The position numbers and the translations under genes are program-made. A model generated the notes under the pieces. The model did no database searches and was not told the DNA's origin. It saw only the letters and a list, made by a program, of their open reading frames with translations. Below, piece after piece: positions 54,301 through 63,010 of a stretch of DNA of 64,000 nt (within the stretch, counting starts at the first letter, position 1; each line of letters opens with the position of its first letter). The DNA is taken from positions 620,001 through 684,000 of the forward strand of contig NZ_CP042914.1 of assembly GCF_008065135.1 (NCBI RefSeq), read 5' to 3'. Source of the stretch: Roseimaritima ulvae (GTDB lineage Bacteria > Planctomycetota > Planctomycetia > Pirellulales > Pirellulaceae).

Positions 54301-56577
54301 TTGCGGCACGCGTATCCTTTCGCCAGCGACGCGGTCCGCCGCAGTTGGGTTCGTGTGTTGACGGATCTGCAGCATGAGTATCAACAGATCGACGCCATGG
54401 AGCAGTTTGCTCGAGAGACCGCGCGGCGGTTTCACATCGATACGGAAGTGTCTCAATTTCATGGGCAACTGCAGGATATCCGGCGTCAGGTTGCCGTGCT
54501 TGATCCGGGCTTGCTGCAGTTCCATCGTCAACTGCTGGCATCGCCCAATGCCGAGGCGGTGCTGCGAGCGCTTGCTGATATCGGTCCCGCACTGCAGCGA
54601 TTGACCAGCCATCTAGAACCGATCTGCGACGATTATCAGGAACTGTCGCTGGTCGAATTGGACAGCTTGTTGGAACAGATGCTGGAGTCCCGCGACACGT
54701 TGCCGGACGTGATCCGTTGTCTGCAAGAGTTGCGGGATGTGCCGGACGAGCTACGGCGGACGTTGATTTACTGTCCGCTGACGCCGGACCAGGTCGAAGC
54801 CGCGATCGCCGATCACAGTTTGGCACGTGTCTTCCAGGCCGACCGTTCGCTGCAGCGATTCAGCGCCGGTACTCGCAACCAACATGTCGAGCGAATTGAA
54901 AACTACTACCAGGATTGGCTGGACAGCAATGCCGAGGCGATCTGTGACACAGTCAAACGCCGTTTTCTGGAGAACGTGCGGATCTCCAGTTTGCCGGCCG
55001 CTCAGTTAAAGCCCGAGGAAAAACAGTTCAAGAAACGCTACAACCGAGGCCGCCGCGAATTGGAGCACGAATTTGGCAAGTCGATGCGTTACAAATCGAT
55101 CCGCGACCTGGTCACCGACGAATCGGGCGAAGTGGTCAAGGATCTAAAACCCGTCTGGCTGATGAGTCCCCTGAGTGTGTCGGACACGCTGCCGCTGGAT
55201 ACCCAGCAAGTGGACGTGGTGATCTTTGACGAAGCCAGCCAGATCACACTGGAAGAAGCCATCCCCTCGCTGTTTCGGGCCCAGCAGACGATTGTTGTCG
55301 GCGATCAGATGCAATTGCCGCCGACCGACTTCTTCGCCGTCAAGCGCAGCGAAGAAGATGAGGAAGAGACAACGTTTGAAGAAGACGGCGAAATTATCGA
55401 GTACGATCTGAGCAGCAACAGCTTTCTAAACCATGCGGCCACCAATTTGCCCAGCACCATGCTGGGCTGGCACTATCGCAGTCGCAGCGAGTCCCTGATC
55501 AGCTTTTCCAACTGGGCGTTCTACGACGGTCGCTTGTTAACCGTGCCCGAGGAACGTCTGCCTGAACCCGGACGTCGACCGCTGGTGGCCCGCATTGCCA
55601 CCGATGCGGTCGAGCATGTCGACGAGGTGTTTCAGCGTCCGATCAGTTTTCACTTGATGGAACACGGACGGTATGAAAAACGCCAAAACCGAGCCGAAGC
55701 GGAATACATTGCCGAACTGGTTCGCGAAGTACTGAATCGACGCAGCGGCGTCAGTATCGGCGTGATCGCGTTTTCCGAAGCGCAGCAGAGCGAAATCGAA
55801 GCGGCGCTGCAGCGCTTGGCGAAAGACGACGCGGCCTTTCGTGAATTGCTGGACGCCGAATTGGAACGCGATGAAGACAATCAGTTTGTCGGCCTGTTGG
55901 TCAAAAACCTAGAAAATATTCAGGGCGACGAACGCGACGTGATCATCCTGAGCGTCTGTTATGGTCCCGATGCACGCGGCAAGATGCTGATGAACTTCGG
56001 GCCGATCAATCGCAGCGGTGGCGAGAAACGATTGAATGTGGCTTTTTCACGAGCCAAGCATCACATGGTGTTGGTCAGCAGTATCCGGCACGATCGGATT
56101 ACCAACGATTACAACGACGGCGCGAACTGTTTGAAGAACTATTTGCATTATGCCGAAGCGGTATCGACGGGCGACCGCGATACGGCCAACCGGATTCTGC
56201 ACGGCATGTCGCCCTGGCATCACGCGGCGGGCACCGAAAACCGTCAAGCCATCGAGGGGGTTGCTCAGCAGCTTGCAGCGGCGCTGTCGGCACAGGGCTT
56301 CATTGTCGACCATCACGTCGGACAGTCTCATTTCCGCTGTGACCTAGGTGTCCGTCGTCCGGATGATACCATTTATCGGCTGGGGATCATGATGGACAGT
56401 GACGCCTACTACGAGCAACCCGATATTCTCGAGCGAGACATGATGCGGCCGAAGTTGTTGCGAGCCTTTGGTTGGCGGCTAACGCACGTATTGGCGAAAG
56501 ATTGGCACGCCGATCGAGAGGCGGTGCTGAAGCGGTTGGAAGGGATGTTGGAAGCGTCGAAGAAGCATGGGCAGTAG
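51391..56577 (+). CDS. Pseudokinase / DUF4011 / SF1 helicase / MTES_1575-type nuclease-like fusion
   Basis: A 1728-residue cytosolic protein. Residues about 15-215 resemble a kinase C-lobe (YLPGYVSWEHQIGHHDPLTDVFSLGMLLA) without HRD or DFG, so a pseudokinase. LRERLFEISRRNRLLHFR (247-264) is the DUF4011 signature. The Upf1-like SF1 helicase core has Walker A GPPGTGKS (642-649), DEASQ (1280-1284), GDQMQLPP (1304-1311), HYRSRSESLISF, and an NVAFSRAKH motif near 1550. The C-terminal 90 residues match the MTES_1575-like restriction-endonuclease fold (FRCDLGVRRPDD, DIOxERD-like ILERDMMRPKLLRAFGWR), but the usual acidic GIECD is GIMMD here (1665-1669). Related COG1112 helicases occur in defence loci such as Mokosh. 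The TAG stop is the first triplet of a dispersed repeat. Confidence 0.88.
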   Translation: MTSFHTFLQQRIAAGGFSTEDTLSSLLPLIREVLDAHAAGFVAPLEGLDALHVDGVRLWFAEKDRRSPLQAATRLRSIEAANRANVEILNEQYRTADVGEGTQQIIAAELGKRDQEIQRPVYLPGYVSWEHQIGHHDPLTDVFSLGMLLASLACGLDFTDPAQLETFVSKRRNLFELNASLHPVLARAIVQMTELDRHRRVQQLSALLHSLEHYRDQDVDFEFDLARIPGFRQQDSRSKQSVVLSKLRERLFEISRRNRLLHFRPTMQTANLTQASVPLSFDIKNIRPNQILIWDDAFKKTLIAGKAISLNKYLNFAEALYLPSLLDRIIAEARKDQAEYGFAQLRLVVCFLNWANLKEKPVQQFASPLVLVPVQLKKKKGVRDTYTLQALESVAEVNPVIRHQFKQLYAIDLPETLDLTKTTLDAFFDYLAQKIEASEPAITLNKIDRPRIALIHDKAKRKLDQYRRRARVSGRGVRTFMDVDYSYDPANYHPLGIKLFSSKIQPPSTSLQAILEQQPRPRSYVAPADEPTPTVEKSKTFFQMQEGGDDNPYSWDFDLCNVTLANFKYRKMSLVRDYEALLQSPCSNPAFEATFSLTPRDDKRELLESPPLDQRYDVVPCDPTQAIAIEEARAESSYIIQGPPGTGKSQTITNLIADYVARGKRVLFVCEKRAAIDVVYARLRQCGLGSLCCLIHDSQADKKAFVMDLKQTYENLLEQAPTHGERRSGRRKRLLNLIDKELQPLERFDAAMQSTPSHVGLPVRDLISRCLTMSTEPPPLDDLQKERLPGYADWWQHREAIERYVDALDEAIPDRVLAHHPLSRLSCQLIDAPRPLEQLTTHGTAAQTELQTAWAALTETLDRCGEPLERWNSLQAAGELTAYARCVLPLVEIQQLDLLDSDSDTSKQFDQAHRLWEEQQQIVRDAAKMNQAWVQKLTPADTTVALEQARVFETKTMPWLSPAWWRLRNILRHAYPFASDAVRRSWVRVLTDLQHEYQQIDAMEQFARETARRFHIDTEVSQFHGQLQDIRRQVAVLDPGLLQFHRQLLASPNAEAVLRALADIGPALQRLTSHLEPICDDYQELSLVELDSLLEQMLESRDTLPDVIRCLQELRDVPDELRRTLIYCPLTPDQVEAAIADHSLARVFQADRSLQRFSAGTRNQHVERIENYYQDWLDSNAEAICDTVKRRFLENVRISSLPAAQLKPEEKQFKKRYNRGRRELEHEFGKSMRYKSIRDLVTDESGEVVKDLKPVWLMSPLSVSDTLPLDTQQVDVVIFDEASQITLEEAIPSLFRAQQTIVVGDQMQLPPTDFFAVKRSEEDEEETTFEEDGEIIEYDLSSNSFLNHAATNLPSTMLGWHYRSRSESLISFSNWAFYDGRLLTVPEERLPEPGRRPLVARIATDAVEHVDEVFQRPISFHLMEHGRYEKRQNRAEAEYIAELVREVLNRRSGVSIGVIAFSEAQQSEIEAALQRLAKDDAAFRELLDAELERDEDNQFVGLLVKNLENIQGDERDVIILSVCYGPDARGKMLMNFGPINRSGGEKRLNVAFSRAKHHMVLVSSIRHDRITNDYNDGANCLKNYLHYAEAVSTGDRDTANRILHGMSPWHHAAGTENRQAIEGVAQQLAAALSAQGFIVDHHVGQSHFRCDLGVRRPDDTIYRLGIMMDSDAYYEQPDILERDMMRPKLLRAFGWRLTHVLAKDWHADREAVLKRLEGMLEASKKHGQ

Positions 56578-56805
56578 CATGGGCCCCTGGCCCGTGTACA
56601 CAAGAAAGGGGGGCGGAAAGGACCAAAGGGACCAAAGGGACTACCAACATCCTTTTCGTCCTTTAGGTCCCTTTCGTCCTTCTCTTTTCTCATCACACGG
56701 GCCGGGGACCCATGCTACTATCACACGGGCCGGGGACCCATGCTACTATCACACGGGCCGGGGACTCATGCTACTTGTACACGGGCCGGGGACCCAGGGC
56801 TGTAA
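56575..56805. repeat. GGGCCGGGGACCCATGCTAC repeats, tandem and inverted
   Basis: An inverted unit (56575-56604, TAGCATGGGCCCCTGGCCCG) starts on the helicase stop codon. A GGGACCAAAGGGAC-type repeat (56608-56690) follows. Then come four direct units of exactly 28 bp beginning at 56694, 56722, 56750 and 56778. The units are near identical and contiguous, with no unique spacers, so this is not a CRISPR array. Confidence 0.92.
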
Positions 56806-56941
56806 GGGTGTCGTCAAACGTCGCTTTTCCCGGCTTTTGCAGGAAAGTCAAAAATCAAATTCTCAGATGCATGGTTGTGTTTTACGAGAAAAGGCCGTTT
56901 TCATTGTGTTTCTTACCCTTACAGCCCTGGGCCGGGGACCC
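56783..56941. mobile_element. MITE-like element with 14-17-bp terminal inverted repeats
   Basis: Terminal inverted repeats CCCAGGGCTGTAAGGGT (56793-56809) and ACCCTTACAGCCCTGGG (56915-56931) bound an AT-richer core with no ORF. CCGGGGA (56786-56792 and 56932-56938) flanks it directly; with shorter terminal repeats, the direct repeat can be read as 13 bp. Removing the element and one duplicate restores an intact dispersed-repeat unit. This is the pattern left by a transposase-mobilised non-autonomous element of 133-139 bp. Confidence 0.8.
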
Positions 56942-56975
56942 ATGCTACGGGGCGGCCCATGCTACGGGGCGGTGA
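56929..56975. repeat. Terminal GGGCCGGGGACCCATGCTAC units at the HEAT-gene stop
   Basis: One complete unit (56929-56949) and a shortened one (GGCGGCCCATGCTACGG, 56952-56968) follow the MITE. The CTA of the last unit is, on the minus strand, the TAG stop of the HEAT-like gene. Confidence 0.88.
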
Positions 56976-59900
56976 TCGGTGCTGGGGCATCGGGCGTGTG
57001 TTCGCTTACCTGCATTCGCTTCTTCGTTTTGCGATCGATGTTGCCCAGGGCTAGTGCTGCTTTAATATCGCTCTTGGCGGTATCGAGCTTACGGACGCAG
57101 GTTAAGCACAGCATCGCGCGCTGAGCCAACAGCGATCCACTGTCCGGGTAACGCTCGATTCGCTCGGTGATAAAGTTCATCTCAGATGCAAACATCTGAT
57201 CGGCTAACTCATGTCCGCCCGCCGCATCGACTTGGAAGATGAACGGGTGCAGCCACTGTGGTTGACTGGAATTGGCCCACCGCAATTCTTTCCAGAGCCG
57301 TTCCAGAGTTTCGAAATCGCCACGAGCCAACGCGTCTTGCATGGCAGCCTGCTGGGCCATCTGCAAGCCGTGCAGAACTTGCACTGGAGTGCCGCGCGAG
57401 AGCGTCGGGCGACACATCCAAATCAGCTGTTCACGGCGAAGGTCGGCCACTTCGGCCACGTCATCGGTTGCATCGGCCAGTTGGGTCGTCGCCCACAGGA
57501 AATCGTCGCTATCGGGCAAAGTCGTGCGCCGAACCAGCCGCCACTGTTCCATTGCCGCTTCGGCTTCACCGATGACACGCCATGATGCGGCCAATTGCAA
57601 GCGATCGATAGGTAAGTAAAGCAGCGATTGGGCCAGTTGCGCGGCGTCTTCGGCTTGCTGGCGTTGTGGCTCGTCGGTTGCTGCGCGAAGCCGGGCTTGT
57701 GCCTGCAGCACGATCAGGTCGCTGCGTTCGGGGGCCAGCCAAGTTGCATCGTTGAGGACTTGAACACACGCAGCGTAATCTCCCGCAGCGAAACGGCTGA
57801 CGGCGTGCCAGCGAAGCGTTTCCACGTTTTGCGTCTGCTTCAGCCAATACGCACGCAGTTCATCGTCCATGGGGAACGTCTGTCCGGCTCGCCCCCAGCG
57901 TTGCACCACCACGTCCAGCAATTTGTTTTGCGTGGTCGACCCGGACAGCCGCGCGGTCCGCAGTTGACCAGCAACATGCTGTGCATATGCCTGGACCGCT
58001 TCGTGATCCAAGGGGGAGGTTTCGACGGTCACGAACTGCAGCATGCGTTCGAGGAGCGATTCGCCGAAATACGGGTCCTGGACGAACAACCGAATGCGAT
58101 CGTAATCCAAGGGAACGAGGTATTTGTGGATCGCATGTGGTGGTTTGCGGCCGTCACGACGTAATTGGCGAGCGGCAATCCATTTGCTGAGCGTGCCACG
58201 CAGCAGTTCGGTTCCCAGCGAGCTCGACTTTTCGATCTGTGGATGGTCGGCAAACCACTTGCGGCATGCCGCTATATTGCCCCGCAGCAGCCACTGGGCC
58301 AACAGTTCTTGCTGGAAGGCTTTGACGGCGGGGGCGGCTTGATCAGGTTGTTGATCCGCGAACTTGGCCAATGCGTTGTCGATTTCATCGCCACGGTCGG
58401 GGTTGCCCAGCAGACGTTCGGTATCGGCGATGTTTAACAGGAACGCGATGCCGCGAATCCGTTGTGAATTATCGATCGGCGTCGAACGCGTCGCGTCGTC
58501 GTAGTATTCCTCCGCGGTGCGTTCGCCCCAACGGACATGGCGGAGGGCGTCGTGGTAGTAGCCGCGGGTGCGGATCAGGTCGAAGGCGATCCAGTTTTGG
58601 TGACGCAGGTGTTTGGTGCCCTGGGCGGGTTGGCCTAGCATCGTCAACAGATCCGAGACATAGCGACCAAAGGCGTCGTCTTGGGGCGTGCGCAAGCCCT
58701 CTCGTGCGAGCCCGAGTTCTTCCAGTGTCTCCATGGCCGCGGTAACGGCGGCCCACTGATCTTCGGGTTTTCCGCCGGTCTGTCCCCGATGCCACGCCAA
58801 CATTCCGGCGATGGCCGCGCGTTGGGCTTGTTCGTAAGCCGGGTCGGTGGGAGCGGACGATTTGCTGAAGGCAGACAGATCGGTTTGCAGATCGGGCACC
58901 GGCAACTCGGTGGCGGCCTGCCAGTCATGATGTTGAATCGTGAGGATGGTGGCCAGCGACGGCATCTCGGCTTTTAAGGCGGCCTGGACCGCTGGTTCCT
59001 GGCGGCCGGCCGCGTGCAGCAAACGCACGATCCGCCGTTGCTCCTCCTCGGTGCGTTGATCATCGGGCTTGTCACGCAGCGACTGCAGCTCGGCGTCGAG
59101 CAATTGGTTGGCAAGCAGAAAGGAGATCCAGCGACCCGTGGCGTCTTCACTTGGATGTTCGACCGGCCCGCGATCACGGAGGATGTTGGCCACGGCCTGG
59201 ATTTCGCCGCGGCGGATTTGAAGCGACAGGGGCGTGGCGGGAATCGGGCGTTTCGTTAACGGACTGGCGCTGCCGTGCCTCAGCGCCATCATGCGGTTGG
59301 CCAGTTTGGCGTAACGTTCGCCCAGGTCCGCGCGATAGAAGCACCCGGCGATGGAGTTTTCAGTCAGGAAACGGCAATTCTTTAACGCTTCGTCCGGTAG
59401 CGATTCGAGCCACTGCGTAAAGGCGGTAATGGTTTCCGGGGAGGAGAGTGCTTGTCTGTCTGCCCGCTCGGACAAAAATTGCGACAGACCGAATATCAAC
59501 GACGAGCTATGAGATGCCTGACTAGCCTGCCACAGAAGCTCCAGTTCGCCGCGGGCCAGGACCGCGGTGAGGGCAAGGCGGTCCTGCCACATCGAGCGGA
59601 GGACGTAGGGTTTCCGGCGGCGGTCGAGCCGCTCCAAAATAGGCGTCAGGCCGCGGCGGGCGATGAACGCGGCCATCACGGCGCTGTTGCGGGGCAAGGA
59701 GTAACTGCCCATCCGTGTGTTCAGTTTGTTGTCGAACGCTTCGAGGCGGGCGGCCTGTTGGGCTTCGCTTAACGAAGCAAACACGCGAGGCTGATCAAAG
59801 AAGCGAGTTTCATCGTGTTTTTCCGCCCAGCTCACCAGGTCGTCCAGGTGTCCGGCCGCAAGCAATCGATTGCAGGCCACTGTCGAACGCGCCAAATCTC

Positions 59901-62900
59901 GCATGGCCGAATTGCTGGCGGGGTTAGCCTCGCGGATGACTTTATACAGTTCGTCATATTCTTCGTCCGACCAAAATACCGCCGCGGAGGGAGCGGTCAG
60001 CAAGGCAGCCAAGGCCTCATCGCGAGTGGCGCGGCGTGGTTCGCTCAGCAGCACGCCCGCCAGCGAAGACAGTTCGCCGCGGCGCACCCAATCGCCGCAC
60101 CATCGTGCGTTTTGCAGCATCGCGGCCAGCAGACGATACACCGCATCACGATTGCCGTCTTGCCAGAACCTGATTCGCATGTCCGTGGCAGAATGGTTTT
60201 GCAGGTACGCCGCGGCGACCGCATCCTGACGCAACAGGTGTTGCAGGGCCGACAGGTCGATGGTCGCTACATCGCGCCAACACAGTTCCAGTAGTTCGTC
60301 GGCATAGCCCGAACGCGCCAACGTGTAGCCCATCTGACCTCGTAACAATGTGGTATAGCTGCTATTGCCGGTGGCTGGATAGGAGATCGCCAAATCGCGA
60401 TAGATTTGCATCATCCGATCCAGCTGGTCGTGGCTTTCGACAAGCTTACGGACAGCACTACCACCCAGCAACGAGGACCACTTGGAGGCCGTCATGCGGT
60501 CCATGTCATGGCGAGCAAATTCCAGCACCCTGTCCAGCGAAACGGCTTCCAACCAAGCCACCGATTGGCTGCTGCTCGTCAGCGATGTGAGCACTGTGGC
60601 GCGATCTTTGGGAGGCAGGTCTTCACGCAATCGAGGCAGGACCTGTTGCGCATGACCCTGATTGACCAACCAGTTCAGGAAGGCTGCATTACCCAGCAGT
60701 CTTCGGTAGCCATCGGTGCGCGTGGGACGGTTATCGAGGGGAAACTGACGGATGCGCTGCCACAACGTGTCTCCCAATACGTCTACCGTTTCGTCTTGCA
60801 CGCCGCCGGAAAGAAAACGCAGCATGCTGGAGGGCAGTTGTTTGGTAGGAATCGATTTTAAAAAGCGATTCAATTCGGACACTTGCTGCTCGTCAACGTA
60901 GTGTTCGATTGCATGCGGGTGAGACATCACGATGGTAAGCATGCTCCAGCGTTGATCCGTGTCGCGAACCTGCTGGATCTTTTTCAGCAAGTGCGGCAGC
61001 TCACCGTCTTCGAGCAGTTGTTTTAAACATGCCGATGAATTGACCACGGCATTCAACAGGAGCTGGCGGATTTCCACGGAACGCTGTGGGTTGCGATAGT
61101 CCAGCAGACGCTCGGTCTGTTTAAGTCGCACCAGTTCCGTCGGCACACGGCTCTGCCGCAGCAGTTGTTCCCACATCTTCGCCCTGGCGTCAGCGGATTC
61201 AACCGCATCCACGCGGGCCACCACCTGGTCAAAACCGCGCTCGGTGATCAAGGAATCGATCAGGTAGCGATTGCTCACCAGCCCGGACAGCAACGCCAGA
61301 CGCGTCGGTTGCGGATGCTCGCCGTCCATCCGTTCGAATATCCCCTTGCGGAGCTGCATCAGCACCGGGGGCTCGGCGGAACGGATGTTACGGATACAGG
61401 CCGCGACCAGATTGAACTGCGGGGCTTCGTCCAGTTTGATCGCGATGTCCAGCAAACGGAAAAATAACGCCACACTGGGCGCGTCCGACGGCGCCGGAAA
61501 GACGCGGCGTTGCAAACACTCCCGCAACGCAGCCGTGCGTTCTCGAAGTGGCAACTGTTGCAGTTCGGACAGGAACCATTCGAGGTGCGGTGGTTCGGCC
61601 AGCAGTGAGCTGGCTTCGGGCACTCGCGACACGGCCAGCAATTGCGGCAAAGTCAACGAGGCATCGATCTGGATGATTTCTTCGATGATCTGTTTCCGCG
61701 TTGCCACGTTGTCCTCGGTCACTCGGTTGAGCTGGCCGAGTCGGAGCAGGCAGTAGGCCAGTTGGCCGGCAGGCTTGGCGGACTGTTTGTAGCGTTGTTG
61801 CAAGGCGGTCAGCCGGGCCCTCATCGCCGGTAAGACCTGGGGGTTGCGATTGCCCTGCATCTTGGCGTAATTGCCGACCTGCTTTAACGCCGCCAATTTG
61901 TCATCATCGGACGAGAAGCGATCGAACCAGTCCAGCATCTGTTGCTCGGAAACTTTGGTCATCAGAATGGGCAGCACCCGCAGGTCGGTGAACAACCGCT
62001 TCAGCAACGGTTGCGGGTCATCCAGATAAGCCATCAACCGCGGGGTCGATTCTGCTTCCAGCATGTTTTCCAGCACGGACCAGTGAGCGACAAAAGCCTT
62101 CGCCAAGCGTGTTCGTTGAGCTTTCGATTCGGCTCGATCGATAAACTGAAAAATCGCCTCGACACCGTCGCTCTGCAGCAGCTTGTTCGCCGCGACGGGC
62201 GAACTGGCAATTCGCGTCCAGCCAATCAAACGTGCTTCGGCAGGCAGGGTGTCCAGGAAATCCAACAGCACCTGCAGCTGATCTTGCTGCACGACCGCAG
62301 CGATCATGGCGGGCGTAAATAGATTCCACTGCAGATCTTCGTCGATCGCTTGGCCGGGTGGCGCCAGGGCTCGCAGCAAGGAAGCCAGGTGGGCTTGTTG
62401 CAAAAAGTGCTGCTGCCCGGTGGGGTGTTCCAACGCGATGGACGCCAATTGCGAACGACGCGGCAGGCTGGGTTCCAAGCGGATGGCCAGCAGCAGGGTG
62501 TCGAATTCTTCGGCTTTGAGCAGCGCGTGCAGGCCGCGCTGTTGACGCGTCAGGTCGCCATCGCGGATGTCACGCACGGCGGTCACCACGTCGGTTGCGG
62601 TATCCGGGAATAAACCGTATCGAAAATCTTTGTGAATCAGTTGAGCCCGGCGACGGACTTCGTTGTCCGGGTGGGCGGTGGCGGCCTGAGCGATCTTTTC
62701 AGCCGCCGGTGGTCCCAACGCGCGCAGCTGACGCGATGCGGCGTTGCGAGCACTAAAACGAGGCGACCCCAAGGCTTCGATCAGCCGATCGATATCGGCG
62801 GCGGCGGGTTCGGCGGTGGCAGCGGATTCGGGAGGTTGGGCCAGTACCGATGGCGAGAGCGTGGTCAGGCCGCCGGCCAGCCAAAACAGGGCCAGCCACA

Positions 62901-62952
62901 GCGTCGTGGGCGAAGCACCGAGATGCCGGTGCCGAATCGATTGAAACGCCAC
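56962..62952 (-). CDS. Giant exported HEAT-like/TPR-like repeat protein
   Basis: The 1996-residue protein starts at GTG 62952, with GGGAGT eight bases upstream. It has a long signal sequence (TTLWLALFWLAGGLTTLSPSVLA). The N-terminal repeat, DIDRLIEALGSPRFSARNAASRQLRALGPPAAEKI, is the HEAT-like repeat common in planctomycete exported proteins. The rest is helical, with Leu/Arg/Gln-rich solenoid-like segments and TPR-like C-terminal repeats (LLAQRAMLCLTCVRKLDTAKSDIKAALALGNIDRKTKKRM). No catalytic motif is seen. It probably acts as a periplasmic scaffold. Its stop lies in a dispersed repeat. The type II secretion gene lies upstream on the same strand. Confidence 0.85.
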   Translation of the reverse strand: MAFQSIRHRHLGASPTTLWLALFWLAGGLTTLSPSVLAQPPESAATAEPAAADIDRLIEALGSPRFSARNAASRQLRALGPPAAEKIAQAATAHPDNEVRRRAQLIHKDFRYGLFPDTATDVVTAVRDIRDGDLTRQQRGLHALLKAEEFDTLLLAIRLEPSLPRRSQLASIALEHPTGQQHFLQQAHLASLLRALAPPGQAIDEDLQWNLFTPAMIAAVVQQDQLQVLLDFLDTLPAEARLIGWTRIASSPVAANKLLQSDGVEAIFQFIDRAESKAQRTRLAKAFVAHWSVLENMLEAESTPRLMAYLDDPQPLLKRLFTDLRVLPILMTKVSEQQMLDWFDRFSSDDDKLAALKQVGNYAKMQGNRNPQVLPAMRARLTALQQRYKQSAKPAGQLAYCLLRLGQLNRVTEDNVATRKQIIEEIIQIDASLTLPQLLAVSRVPEASSLLAEPPHLEWFLSELQQLPLRERTAALRECLQRRVFPAPSDAPSVALFFRLLDIAIKLDEAPQFNLVAACIRNIRSAEPPVLMQLRKGIFERMDGEHPQPTRLALLSGLVSNRYLIDSLITERGFDQVVARVDAVESADARAKMWEQLLRQSRVPTELVRLKQTERLLDYRNPQRSVEIRQLLLNAVVNSSACLKQLLEDGELPHLLKKIQQVRDTDQRWSMLTIVMSHPHAIEHYVDEQQVSELNRFLKSIPTKQLPSSMLRFLSGGVQDETVDVLGDTLWQRIRQFPLDNRPTRTDGYRRLLGNAAFLNWLVNQGHAQQVLPRLREDLPPKDRATVLTSLTSSSQSVAWLEAVSLDRVLEFARHDMDRMTASKWSSLLGGSAVRKLVESHDQLDRMMQIYRDLAISYPATGNSSYTTLLRGQMGYTLARSGYADELLELCWRDVATIDLSALQHLLRQDAVAAAYLQNHSATDMRIRFWQDGNRDAVYRLLAAMLQNARWCGDWVRRGELSSLAGVLLSEPRRATRDEALAALLTAPSAAVFWSDEEYDELYKVIREANPASNSAMRDLARSTVACNRLLAAGHLDDLVSWAEKHDETRFFDQPRVFASLSEAQQAARLEAFDNKLNTRMGSYSLPRNSAVMAAFIARRGLTPILERLDRRRKPYVLRSMWQDRLALTAVLARGELELLWQASQASHSSSLIFGLSQFLSERADRQALSSPETITAFTQWLESLPDEALKNCRFLTENSIAGCFYRADLGERYAKLANRMMALRHGSASPLTKRPIPATPLSLQIRRGEIQAVANILRDRGPVEHPSEDATGRWISFLLANQLLDAELQSLRDKPDDQRTEEEQRRIVRLLHAAGRQEPAVQAALKAEMPSLATILTIQHHDWQAATELPVPDLQTDLSAFSKSSAPTDPAYEQAQRAAIAGMLAWHRGQTGGKPEDQWAAVTAAMETLEELGLAREGLRTPQDDAFGRYVSDLLTMLGQPAQGTKHLRHQNWIAFDLIRTRGYYHDALRHVRWGERTAEEYYDDATRSTPIDNSQRIRGIAFLLNIADTERLLGNPDRGDEIDNALAKFADQQPDQAAPAVKAFQQELLAQWLLRGNIAACRKWFADHPQIEKSSSLGTELLRGTLSKWIAARQLRRDGRKPPHAIHKYLVPLDYDRIRLFVQDPYFGESLLERMLQFVTVETSPLDHEAVQAYAQHVAGQLRTARLSGSTTQNKLLDVVVQRWGRAGQTFPMDDELRAYWLKQTQNVETLRWHAVSRFAAGDYAACVQVLNDATWLAPERSDLIVLQAQARLRAATDEPQRQQAEDAAQLAQSLLYLPIDRLQLAASWRVIGEAEAAMEQWRLVRRTTLPDSDDFLWATTQLADATDDVAEVADLRREQLIWMCRPTLSRGTPVQVLHGLQMAQQAAMQDALARGDFETLERLWKELRWANSSQPQWLHPFIFQVDAAGGHELADQMFASEMNFITERIERYPDSGSLLAQRAMLCLTCVRKLDTAKSDIKAALALGNIDRKTKKRMQVSEHTPDAPAPITAP

Positions 62953-63010
62953 GTCAAAGCACTCCCAAAAACGGAGGACAAAACCAGATCCCCCATTCTA
63001 CCCGAGGATG

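Noticed and set aside
56694-56805. Possible CRISPR array (28-bp units)
   Set aside because: The units are contiguous, with no unique spacers, and no cas gene is nearby.
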